Source of the DNA: Leptolyngbya sp. BC1307
GTDB lineage: Bacteria > Cyanobacteriota > Cyanobacteriia > Phormidesmidales > Phormidesmidaceae
Direction of reading: 5' to 3'
Length of the DNA stretch: 53,840 nt
Assembly: GCF_002286735.1 (NCBI RefSeq)
Contig: NZ_NRTA01000030.1
Coordinates: 1-53,840 of the forward strand
The position numbers were made by a program, and so were the translations under genes. This document shows, piece after piece, positions 1-6,918 of the stretch. The notes under the pieces were generated by a model that was not told where the DNA came from, ran no database searches, and saw only the letters and a program-made list of their open reading frames with translations. Position 1 is the stretch's first letter. Each line of letters begins with the position of its first letter.

Positions 1-402
1 CGAGGCTTTGATGCCATCTTTGCACAGACCTTCGAGGACAATGCGCCCTTAAACGCGGTGCTCAAGCAGTTTACCAACCACAAGGCAGAACTCCTGCGCG
101 TCCTGGAGATGCCAGCGCTGCCTTTGCATACCAATGCCGCTGAATCTGATATTCGCGAGATGGTCACTCGTCGTAAGATTAGTGGCACCACTCGCCATGA
201 CTTGGGCAGGCAGGCGCGTGACACCTTTGTCGGCCTCAAAAAAACCTGTCGCAAGCTGGGCTTTTCGTTCTGGCAATATTTGACCTCCAGGCTCAAACAC
301 GATGACACTGTTCCCTTGTTGCCTGATGTCATTAGACAAAGAGCGGCTCAGGCAACGGCTCAGGCCCTGCCTGCTGAGTCGGCTTGTTTTGTTGCAAGCT
401 AA
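1..402 (+). mobile_element. IS66-family transposase, C-terminal part (5' end outside window)
   Basis: The reading frame is open from the first base (frame 1) and stops with TAA at 400-402, so only about 133 C-terminal residues are visible. They carry the hallmark end of IS66/TnpC transposases: an N-A-A-E-S-D-I-R stretch that includes the last catalytic Glu of the DDE triad, then RRKISG, ARDTF, LKKTCRKLG and SFWQYL. The protein would cut and join the element's ends. The stop codon lies next to a 7-bp inverted repeat (394-400 with 407-413). I could not identify the terminal inverted repeat or a target duplication, so the element's right border is not fixed. No accessory tnpA or tnpB genes are visible. 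Whether the transposase is intact depends on sequence to the left of the window. Confidence 0.85.
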
Positions 403-486
403 AACAAGCTTGCCTTCTACCAGCGGTTATTGAGCTATTGCGATTCGTGTACGTATTAGTCTAAAGAGTATCTAACTGGTACAGCT

Positions 487-2280
487 ATGGCTTTTGTAAA
501 AGATATAAGAATCGCAGATAATGCAACTCCGGCTGCAGCTACATCTCATATTGTTGCCAAACGCCTTGGCAAATCATTTAGAGAGAGATTCCAAGCCTTC
601 ATACACAAACGCGAATGTAAGTCCAGTCAGGTTGATTATGAGATCAAAATGGCTAGTAGAGCTATAGCTGCATTTTCAATATATAACTTGGCTGTAGTAG
701 ATGATGCTACGGCTGGACAAAGTGTATGTGATAGTTCTGAAGATGGTGGCATTGATGCTTTATGCGTCAATCACAGTGAAAAAAGAGTTGTAGTAGTTCA
801 GTCAAAATTCAACCAAAAAGGTAGTAGTACCTGGACAAAAGACGATTTTCTTGCATTCAAGGATGCATGCGAAAAACTTCAGCGAGAAGAATATTCTCGA
901 TTTGATCAAATTTTGCGACAAATGGCTAGTGATATAGAAATCGGCCTTGAATCTCAAAATTATAAATTTTTATTTGTAATGGCGCACACAGGGAAGCGTG
1001 GTGCTGCCGAGGCAATTCTAGGTGATATGCAAAGGTGGCAAGATGAACTAAATTCAGCAGCTCTTGCCCCCGAAAATACCCCGCAGGATGATCTTCCGTT
1101 TCAAGTACATCTTGTCTCTGCCGAAGATTTGACAGAGTGGCTACAAACTGGAACACACGTAAATATCGATCTTGATGACGTTGAAATAGAAAACTATGGG
1201 GAAAAAACCGAGCCACACCTAGCATTCTATGGACAAATCAGCGGCGACCAAATATCAGAGTGGTGGGAAGCTCATGGAACTCGTCTATTTGCGAAAAACA
1301 TAAGAAACCTACTGGGCAGTACAGACGTTAACGAGTCAATTAGAAATACTGCCACCAATAATCCAGAGATGTTCTGGTATTACAACAACGGAATTACGTT
1401 GTTAGTTTCAGACATATCGCCGCATCGCCGCAATGCCAATAGAGACACCACAAAAGGGACGTTTAAATTTTCGAATGTGAGTGTCATCAATGGTGCTCAA
1501 ACCGTCAGCACCATTGGCCATATATTTAAAAACATTTCTGAAGAGAACAATACTCTCGCTCAGATAAAAATTCCCGCAAGGTTCATCAAGGTCGCTGACA
1601 TTGAAAATGCAGAAGTTGCTACGGCTATCACTAAAGCAAATAATCATCAAAATAGAGTTCTAGGAAGAGACTTCGCCTCACAACATACTGAGCAGTTAAG
1701 AATTTCAAAAGAACTTGCTGTTGAGAATTATCAATACCAACTGCTAAGAACAGCTGGTCAAAGCATTCATATTGATGCAAATACTATCGATTTAGACGAG
1801 GCACTTGATGGGTTAGCATGCTTGACCATGTCGGCATCTGTTATTGCCGCATTGAAAGATAAAAGAGGACGATTCTTCGAGAACTTAGATGGCTCTTTCT
1901 ATAAAAGTGTTTTTAACCCTACAACTTCAGGCATCAAGGTGATCAATTCTGTTATTCACACTCGTATGATTGAGCGACTTGTAAATGCTAAGATGAGCGC
2001 AACAGACAAAAATACGCATAGAAAACGCCGCCTTATTATTACTCATGCTAATAGAGTAATGACAGCTCTTCTTTTGAATAGAGTGAGTAACATAGCAACT
2101 GCTACAGAGTTAATTTTGCCGAATGAAGAGCTTCTATCAGAGAAACTCGATCTAATTGTTAACGAAGTTGAGCAATATATTGAAACAAACTATACAAATG
2201 CTTATCCGGCAAGATTCTTTGTAAATGTTGCAAAGGTCGACGAGATACTCAATGCATTGAACGATAAGCTGCAGAGCTAA
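487..2280 (+). CDS. AIPR-family protein (abortive infection / phage resistance type)
   Basis: This 597-residue protein matches the AIPR family, whose members are linked to abortive phage infection. The AIPR signature is clear: LFAKNIRNLLG at about 267-277, FWYYNNGIT at about 296-304 and INGAQTVS at about 334-341. Upstream, DGGIDAL (86-92) followed by VVVVQSKF (101-108) looks like a PD-(D/E)xK nuclease core with acidic D90 and Q-S-K at 105-107, so a nuclease role is plausible but inferred. The gene is visibly richer in A+T than the housekeeping genes and lacks HIP1 octamers. It sits 84 bp after an IS66 transposase and directly abuts a truncated gene, which suggests horizontal acquisition. No strong Shine-Dalgarno precedes the ATG. 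No partner gene is adjacent. The family call is firm; the defence role is inferred from the family. Confidence 0.85.
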   Translation: MAFVKDIRIADNATPAAATSHIVAKRLGKSFRERFQAFIHKRECKSSQVDYEIKMASRAIAAFSIYNLAVVDDATAGQSVCDSSEDGGIDALCVNHSEKRVVVVQSKFNQKGSSTWTKDDFLAFKDACEKLQREEYSRFDQILRQMASDIEIGLESQNYKFLFVMAHTGKRGAAEAILGDMQRWQDELNSAALAPENTPQDDLPFQVHLVSAEDLTEWLQTGTHVNIDLDDVEIENYGEKTEPHLAFYGQISGDQISEWWEAHGTRLFAKNIRNLLGSTDVNESIRNTATNNPEMFWYYNNGITLLVSDISPHRRNANRDTTKGTFKFSNVSVINGAQTVSTIGHIFKNISEENNTLAQIKIPARFIKVADIENAEVATAITKANNHQNRVLGRDFASQHTEQLRISKELAVENYQYQLLRTAGQSIHIDANTIDLDEALDGLACLTMSASVIAALKDKRGRFFENLDGSFYKSVFNPTTSGIKVINSVIHTRMIERLVNAKMSATDKNTHRKRRLIITHANRVMTALLLNRVSNIATATELILPNEELLSEKLDLIVNEVEQYIETNYTNAYPARFFVNVAKVDEILNALNDKLQS

Positions 2281-2282
2281 CA

Positions 2283-2347
2283 AGATCAAGCACATAGCTC
2301 ACCTCGGCCACATAGCCCTCATGCTGAATATGTTTAACAGTTGCCAT
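2283..2347 (-). pseudogene. 5' stump of a small conserved protein gene, cut off at the AIPR 3' end
   Basis: Reading leftward from an ATG at 2347 gives MATVKHIQHEGYVAEV and a few more residues before the frame enters the AIPR stop region. A purine-rich GGGGAG precedes the ATG. From memory, this resembles the start of a short protein family in cyanobacteria and proteobacteria beginning M-x-x-V-K-x-I-x-H-x-G-Y-V-A-E-V and normally continuing about 50 more residues. Here it ends where the AIPR gene ends, which suggests the foreign block replaced its 3' part. I cannot name the family and the homology is recalled, not computed. Confidence 0.4.
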
Positions 2348-2432
2348 TCTTGGTGCTCTCCCCAGGCTCTAAATCACAATCTTTTAAAAATTTGCGTATC
2401 TGTTTGATATAAGGCGTCTTCAGCCCTCACAT

Positions 2433-2531
2433 ATGCCATATGAGAACACACCAGCAATTTTAGCTCTCAGCACCGTTAAAATTGAGGAGCTATTACAGGT
2501 TGAATTAGACCTATGGTTATGCAGCGCGTAG
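2433..2531 (+). CDS. Possible 32-codon ORF overlapping the downstream RHH gene
   Basis: ATG at 2433 opens a short frame containing PYENTPAILALS and ending with TAG at 2529-2531, overlapping the next gene's start (2513) by 19 bases in another frame. The same peptide is encoded again near 3750-3785 in a decayed copy, so this is either a real upstream ORF that could couple translation or a relic of a longer gene. I do not recognise the peptide. Codon use is too short to judge. Confidence 0.3.
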   Translation: MPYENTPAILALSTVKIEELLQVELDLWLCSA

Positions 2532-2938
2532 AAATTGAGCTACCCGAATCTGTGTATCGGCAACTCGCCCGGATTGCCGAGGAAACGGCGCAGCCAATTG
2601 CGACGCTTGCCGCTCAAAGCGTGATTAGCAACCTTCCGCCCTCTGTGGAAGATACCCTGCCCGAACTGAGAGCAGAGCTGCTTAAGTTGCAAACGCTAGC
2701 AACCGAAGACCTGCTAAGGGTGGCTCAATCTGAAGTAGGCCCAGCCGACCATGTGCGACAAGTAGAACTGTTAGAAAAACATGAAGACGGTCAATTGACG
2801 GAGCCAGAGCGCCAGGAACTATCAACGCTCAGACAATCGGCTGATCGGCTGATGCTACGTAAGGCATATGCTTGGTCAATCCTACGATGGCGAGGCCAAA
2901 GCTTGCCTTCGCTGCAAGAGTTGCCAATTCCGCAATGA
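2513..2938 (+). CDS. Ribbon-helix-helix-like, antitoxin-type hypothetical protein
   Basis: This is a 141-residue soluble protein. Residues 5-40 (VEIELPESVYRQLARIAEE and following) look like a ribbon-helix-helix DNA-binding fold: a short beta strand, then two helices. The rest is charged and helical, ending with a conserved-looking segment around LMLRKAYAWSILRWRG. Proteins of this shape recur in cyanobacteria and are often annotated as antitoxin components. I recall HNH endonucleases as frequent neighbours, but none is present here, so the gene looks orphaned. An alternative start is the ATG three codons on (MQRVEIE). It ends 15 bases from the convergent BrnTA-type module. Function is inferred from the fold only. 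Confidence 0.6.
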   Translation: MVMQRVEIELPESVYRQLARIAEETAQPIATLAAQSVISNLPPSVEDTLPELRAELLKLQTLATEDLLRVAQSEVGPADHVRQVELLEKHEDGQLTEPERQELSTLRQSADRLMLRKAYAWSILRWRGQSLPSLQELPIPQ

Positions 2939-2953
2939 GCATTCCTAGCAACT

Positions 2954-3238
2954 TTATCCTTTCACGACTTCGTTGAGAGCCGCTTGAATCACGTCATCAC
3001 CGACACCGCGACGTTTCAAACTGTCAATCAAGGACGAGAGGGTGTCGTTCTCCAGGCGTTCCATATCGGTACGTAGCCCTTGACCGATATATGTCCGCGC
3101 AAGCGGCTGATAGCCAGAAAACCCCAAGATAGGGGCTATACGCTTTAAGTCTTCAATCACATCCTCAGGCATCCGAATCGTGACTGTAGTCATCGGGCGA
3201 TCGCGCTTAAGTCGCTTTTTGAGAGCATCAGGCTTCAT
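2954..3238 (-). CDS. CopG/RHH-type antitoxin of the BrnT toxin
   Basis: This 94-residue protein starts at ATG 3238. Residues 16-45 contain MTTVTIRMPEDVIEDLKRIA, a ribbon-helix-helix strand-helix, followed by FSGYQPLARTYIGQGLR, typical of BrnA-like/CopG antitoxins. It would bind and neutralise the toxin and repress the shared promoter. It lies directly downstream of the toxin and overlaps it by 11 bases (3228-3238), the usual coupled toxin-antitoxin layout. An alternative start is the ATG at 3193, which would remove the basic leader. The longer open frame upstream lies inside the toxin gene and is not used here. Confidence 0.8.
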   Translation of the reverse strand: MKPDALKKRLKRDRPMTTVTIRMPEDVIEDLKRIAPILGFSGYQPLARTYIGQGLRTDMERLENDTLSSLIDSLKRRGVGDDVIQAALNEVVKG

Positions 3239-3524
3239 AGTATTCACGCTCCTTTCGGGTAGCTTCGCGGGCAGAGACAATACGGATGTAGTCATCTTCG
3301 CGTTCAACAAACACAACAAACAAGAGGTTCCACCTTTTGTCTAGAGCAACGACAGCATCCCTGGCTTCATCGTTGCGACTGGCATCAATGACGACCAATA
3401 GCGGATCGAAGAAGGCTTCTGCGGCTTGAGGAAAGGTGATGCCGTCATGTTTGAGCGGATTGGCTCTTGCCTTCTCCTCATTCCAAACGAAAGCAATGCC
3501 GTTGAGTGGAAAGTACACATCCAT
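3228..3524 (-). CDS. brnT: BrnT-family toxin (ribonuclease of a type II toxin-antitoxin system)
   Basis: This is a protein of about 98 residues with the BrnT pattern: FVWNEEKARANPLKHDGITF (the W-x-E/D-x-K-x-x-x-N-x-x-K-H-x-I-x-F core), then EAFFDPLL, RW, and a C-terminal DDYIRIVSAREATRKEREYY. BrnT toxins are RelE-fold ribonucleases that stop translation. I chose the ATG at 3524 because the upstream in-frame ATG at 3533 overlaps the promoter -10 box; the transcript would then begin almost at the start codon. Toxin precedes antitoxin, as in brnTA. All conserved family positions that I can recall are present, so the toxin appears intact. Confidence 0.85.
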   Translation of the reverse strand: MDVYFPLNGIAFVWNEEKARANPLKHDGITFPQAAEAFFDPLLVVIDASRNDEARDAVVALDKRWNLLFVVFVEREDDYIRIVSAREATRKEREYYEA

Positions 3525-3531
3525 AAGGTGC

Positions 3532-3567
3532 ATTATAGGTAAACGTATTTATATTGTAAATACGTTT
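3532..3567 (-). promoter_or_regulatory. brnTA promoter with overlapping operator palindrome
   Basis: On the minus strand a TTTACA -35 box (3555-3560) and a TATAAT -10 box (3532-3537) are separated by 17 bp. A perfect 10-bp inverted repeat, AAACGTATTT (3541-3550) and AAATACGTTT (3558-3567), covers the -35 box and the spacer, where a ribbon-helix-helix antitoxin would bind to shut off its own operon. The predicted start of transcription, about seven bases past the -10, falls at about 3525, next to the toxin ATG, implying a nearly leaderless mRNA. Confidence 0.7.
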
Positions 3568-3981
3568 GTATCGCAGTTCATCAAGCTGTCAAACTTACTG
3601 ATGCCCCTCATCAACGAGTCAAAGCAATACCTGTGAACTAGCGAAAAACGGGGTTTTCGAGACGATTAACAGCCTAGGTCTTTAGCCGGCTTTTATTCAG
3701 CTTTGGCACAGCCATATTTCAACCTCCTCTTGAACTGATCAACCTCACAGTGCCCTATGAGAACACGCCAGCCATTTTGGTTCTTAGCGTTGCGCTCTAC
3801 ATTCCTTAACACCGTGAAACAAGCCGGAAGGACACGCTAGGATAAAAAATACTGCTTAGCGTCAGCCTATTCAGGCAGCGACTCAGATACAGACCATTTG
3901 CTAGACAAAACTTGTCACAGCGTGAGCAGACTTAGCCCTGCCAGCGACTAACCCCCTTTTTTTAACCGCAAGGAGCGCGTT
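3568..3981. other. Intergenic region between brnTA promoter and hemL
   Basis: About 410 bp. It holds the decayed PYENTPAI copy at 3741-3809. I see no other intact gene. The part nearest hemL carries an AAGGAG ribosome-binding site at about 3970-3975 after a T-run. No convincing -10/-35 pair for hemL was found by eye. Confidence 0.5.
3741..3809 (+). pseudogene. Decayed copy of the PYENTPAI-encoding repeat
   Basis: GTG at 3750 is followed by codons for P-Y-E-N-T-P-A-I-L-V-L-S, then the frame breaks with TAA at 3807. The nucleotide sequence matches 2426-2476 closely (CCTCACA, TATGAGAACAC, CCAGC, ATTTT); a later CACCGT(T/G)AAA is shared after extra bases. It looks like a degraded paralogue of the ORF at 2433. 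Confidence 0.45.
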
Positions 3982-5283
3982 TTGGTTACCACCACGACCC
4001 TAAAAACGACCAAATCTAACGAAATCTTTTCCGCCGCCCAGTCGCTGATGCCCGGTGGCGTCAGTTCACCCGTGCGGGCGTTTCGCTCAGTAGGCGGTCA
4101 GCCCATCGTCTTCGACCACGTCAAAGGCGCTTACGTTTGGGATGTTGACGACAACAAATATATTGACTACGTCGGCACCTGGGGGCCAGCCATCTGCGGC
4201 CATGCCCACCCAGAAGTAATCGCCGCGCTCAAAGCCGCAATCGATAAAGGCACCAGCTTTGGCGCGCCCTGCTATTTAGAAAACGTGCTAGCCGAAGCCG
4301 TGATCGACGCCGTGCCCAGCGTTGAAATGGTGCGCTTCGTCAACTCCGGCACAGAAGCTTGCATGGCCGTTCTCCGCCTGATGCGGGCCTTCACCGGTCG
4401 CAATAAACTTGTCAAATTTGAAGGCTGCTACCACGGCCACGCCGACATGTTTTTGGTCAAAGCCGGTTCTGGTGTAGCCACACTGGGCCTGCCCGACTCC
4501 CCCGGCGTCCCCAAAGCCGCCACTGCCGACACGCTAAATGCGCCCTACAACAACTTAGAAGCAGTCAAAAAGCTCTTTGCCGAAAATCCCGGAGAAATTG
4601 CTGGCGTTATTCTAGAGCCCGTAGTTGGCAACTCTGGCTTTATCACGCCCGATGCCGGTTTCTTAGAGGGCCTAAGAGAAATCACCCGCGAAAACGACGC
4701 GCTGCTGGTATTTGATGAAGTGATGACCGGCTTCCGCATTGCCTACGGCGGTGCCCAGCAGAAGTTTGGCGTCACCCCTGACCTGACCACGATGGGCAAA
4801 GTAATTGGCGGCGGCTTGCCCGTTGGAGCCTACGGCGGTCGGCGAGAAATCATGGAGATGATTGCCCCAGCAGGCCCGGTCTATCAGGCTGGAACGCTCT
4901 CTGGCAATCCGCTGGCGATGACAGCGGGCATCAAAACGCTGGAGATTTTGCGTCGTCCTGGCGCTTATGAGCAGCTAGAGCAGATTACCCACAAGCTCAG
5001 CCAGGGACTTTTGACGGCAGCGCGTGAAGCGGGTCACGAAGTCACAGGCGGCAACATCAGCGCCATGTTTGGCATGTTCTTTACCAGCGAGCCCGTTCAC
5101 AACTACGACGAGGCGAAGAAGTCTGATCTCGAAAAGTTCAGCCGCTTCCACCGAGGTATGTTAGAAAACGGCGTATACCTGGCCCCCTCTCAGTTTGAAG
5201 CCGGATTTACTTCCCTGGCTCACACCGATGAGGACATCGAGAATACGCTGGCCGCCGCTCGTCGCGTACTATCTGAGATTTAG
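3982..5283 (+). CDS. hemL: Glutamate-1-semialdehyde 2,1-aminomutase
   Basis: HemL converts glutamate-1-semialdehyde to 5-aminolevulinate, the committed precursor of chlorophyll, haem and bilins, using pyridoxal phosphate in the cytosol. The 433-residue length matches the family. Visible landmarks are [14 protein letters not shown] (21-34), the NSGTEA phosphate-binding loop (121-126), CYHGHAD (149-155), the DEVMTGFR aspartate region (245-252) and the PLP lysine in TMGKVIGGG at K273. The start appears to be TTG at 3982, preceded at six bases by AAGGAG; no ATG is available near the conserved N-terminus. The gene stands alone, with a GC-rich hairpin 15 bp after its stop. Confidence 0.97.
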   Translation: MVTTTTLKTTKSNEIFSAAQSLMPGGVSSPVRAFRSVGGQPIVFDHVKGAYVWDVDDNKYIDYVGTWGPAICGHAHPEVIAALKAAIDKGTSFGAPCYLENVLAEAVIDAVPSVEMVRFVNSGTEACMAVLRLMRAFTGRNKLVKFEGCYHGHADMFLVKAGSGVATLGLPDSPGVPKAATADTLNAPYNNLEAVKKLFAENPGEIAGVILEPVVGNSGFITPDAGFLEGLREITRENDALLVFDEVMTGFRIAYGGAQQKFGVTPDLTTMGKVIGGGLPVGAYGGRREIMEMIAPAGPVYQAGTLSGNPLAMTAGIKTLEILRRPGAYEQLEQITHKLSQGLLTAAREAGHEVTGGNISAMFGMFFTSEPVHNYDEAKKSDLEKFSRFHRGMLENGVYLAPSQFEAGFTSLAHTDEDIENTLAAARRVLSEI

Positions 5284-5297
5284 AATGTAATAAGGTG

Positions 5298-5315
5298 GGG
5301 GCAGATGGCTGCCCC
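5298..5315. terminator. GC-rich hairpin after hemL
   Basis: GGGGCAG (5298-5304), a four-base loop and CTGCCCC (5309-5315) form a strong stem just past the hemL stop. No T-run follows, so it may be a dispersed intergenic palindrome acting as an mRNA 3' barrier and not a classical terminator. GGGGCAG-type palindromes are common between cyanobacterial genes. Confidence 0.45.
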
Positions 5316-5373
5316 TACAGAGGACTAAAGGGTTTTGTGAGGCAGCAGGCGACCAGTGGACATGCCAGCGAAT

Positions 5374-6135
5374 ATGTATGATGACGAGCTAGCAGTATTA
5401 GATGCTGAGGTCGGTCGGGAGAGCCCGTTTGATCCGTTGGATGCGATCGCCCCCCTCGGCGAAGACGAAGCACCCAAGCCTAATGCCGACAACATGCTGC
5501 TGCTGCTCCACCACCCCGACCAGCAGCAGCGGATGCTCGGTGCCCGCGCCTTTTGCGAAATTGAAGACCCGCGCTCTATTCCCTTTTTGATCGGCATGTT
5601 AGCCGACCCTTGCCCGCTAGTCAGGGTGAGCACAGCCTACGCGCTAGGCCGTAACACTAGCCCAATGGCCATTGACCCACTGATTGCTCAGTTTCACCGC
5701 GACTGGAATGGCTATGCCCGCAAAGGCATTGTCTGGGCGCTGGGCAATACTCGCGACGCCCGTGCCGTTAGCACCCTGTGTAACGCCTTAAAAACTGACA
5801 TTTCCGCCGTCCGCCTGTGGGCCGCTAGCGCCCTGGGACAAACACCCAAAATCGACTACGCATCCATGATCAAAGCCGTGCCACCGCTGATTGGCGGTCT
5901 GCGCCGAGACGACGTGTCGGCGGTGCGCAGCAACTGCGCCTGGGCGATTGGGCAAATTTGTACTGAGCTGCCTTCAAACGTTGTCTATGCCACTGCGGTT
6001 GACGCGCTGATTGAAGCTTTCGCCGAAGATGAAGAGCTGGGCGTCAAAGAAGATGCTCGCGCGGCTATTTTGAGCATTGGCGATTCGCGCGGTTTGCAGG
6101 TGATTGAGGAAATTGAGCAGGATGGTTACTTTTAG
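5374..6135 (+). CDS. HEAT-repeat (PBS-lyase-type) protein
   Basis: This protein has about 253 residues from ATG 5374 (MYDDELAVLD). After an acidic N-terminal tail it is built of helical HEAT repeats: motifs such as DPRSIPFLIGMLADPCPLVR, STAYALGRN, IVWALGNTRDARAV, LWAASALGQ and CAWAIGQ recur about every 30 residues. The fold is shared with phycobilisome lyases (CpcE) and NblB-like proteins, but the size and motif order fit a widely conserved cyanobacterial HEAT protein of unknown role, so I do not call it a lyase. Earlier in-frame starts exist (GTG 5356, ATG 5362) but have no clear ribosome-binding site. It is 90 bp after hemL and may be co-transcribed. Confidence 0.8.
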   Translation: MYDDELAVLDAEVGRESPFDPLDAIAPLGEDEAPKPNADNMLLLLHHPDQQQRMLGARAFCEIEDPRSIPFLIGMLADPCPLVRVSTAYALGRNTSPMAIDPLIAQFHRDWNGYARKGIVWALGNTRDARAVSTLCNALKTDISAVRLWAASALGQTPKIDYASMIKAVPPLIGGLRRDDVSAVRSNCAWAIGQICTELPSNVVYATAVDALIEAFAEDEELGVKEDARAAILSIGDSRGLQVIEEIEQDGYF

Positions 6136-6162
6136 GCTGTGAGCCCAAACCGTAGCAGCCGG

Positions 6163-6738
6163 TCAGGTTATTTGCAGTACCTGACCGGCTGTCAGGTCAA
6201 GCTGCGGGAAAGTAGCCGACTCGATCCGCTGCTGCCCTGTGAAAACAGCCTCCTCATATAGCCCGTCTACCAGCACCAGGATGATTATATGAGCCTGCTT
6301 CGGATCGACTACCCAGTATTCAAGAATGCCTCGCGCTGCGTACTCTGATCGCTTGTAGCGATAATCGCGATCTTGATTTTTCTTGCCTGGAGAAACAATC
6401 TCTACGACTATCTGGGGGGAAGGCATATCAGCGCGGACGAGACCACGCGACGCGCCTTTCATAGCCTCATCAAGCTCTTCAGTTAGCAGCATGATGTCGG
6501 GAATGCGAACCGTAGCCCCAGAACCGCTGGTTTCGATTTCGGTGGCCCACCGGAGCAAAGATCGAGGCACAAACTCACCGAAAGCAAACAGTAAGAAAAC
6601 GGCGATCGCCTGATTCAAATGACTTTCCGACGGCATCCTAATAATCTCTCCGTTTTCTAGCTCATAACGATGAGAATCCGAGCCGTCATCGTAGGTGAGA
6701 TATTCTGCCAGCGTCCATCTTTTAGTAGCAACTGTCAT
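6163..6738 (-). CDS. Uma2 family (DUF820) nuclease-fold protein
   Basis: This 191-residue protein has the Uma2/DUF820 architecture, which is greatly expanded in cyanobacteria. It begins RWTLAEYLTYDD, then RYELENGEI, and has the PD-(D/E)xK core: IPDIML (D81), VVEIVSP (E113), YKRSEYAARGILEYWVVDP (K129). All predicted catalytic residues are present. Biochemical function is unknown; the fold suggests DNA cleavage. It is convergent with the HEAT protein and divergent from the symporter. Confidence 0.9.
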   Translation of the reverse strand: MTVATKRWTLAEYLTYDDGSDSHRYELENGEIIRMPSESHLNQAIAVFLLFAFGEFVPRSLLRWATEIETSGSGATVRIPDIMLLTEELDEAMKGASRGLVRADMPSPQIVVEIVSPGKKNQDRDYRYKRSEYAARGILEYWVVDPKQAHIIILVLVDGLYEEAVFTGQQRIESATFPQLDLTAGQVLQIT

Positions 6739-6918
6739 GACGGCTATCCGTGATGCCCATTTGGGAAAAGGTATGTCTAGCCACTATAGCTTTGACTGCC
6801 CGGATCAATACAATGACGACTTTGCACATTTGTCTGCGTTGAAGAGCCGTGACAGAAATTTCTGTCTGGTGCGGTGGCGTGGCATGATCACAGCGACCTC
6901 TTTACGCAAGCTGCGCCT

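Noticed and set aside
5374-6135. CpcE/F-type phycocyanobilin lyase
   Set aside because: HEAT repeats are shared, but size, N-terminal tail and absence of phycobiliprotein genes nearby do not support a lyase call.
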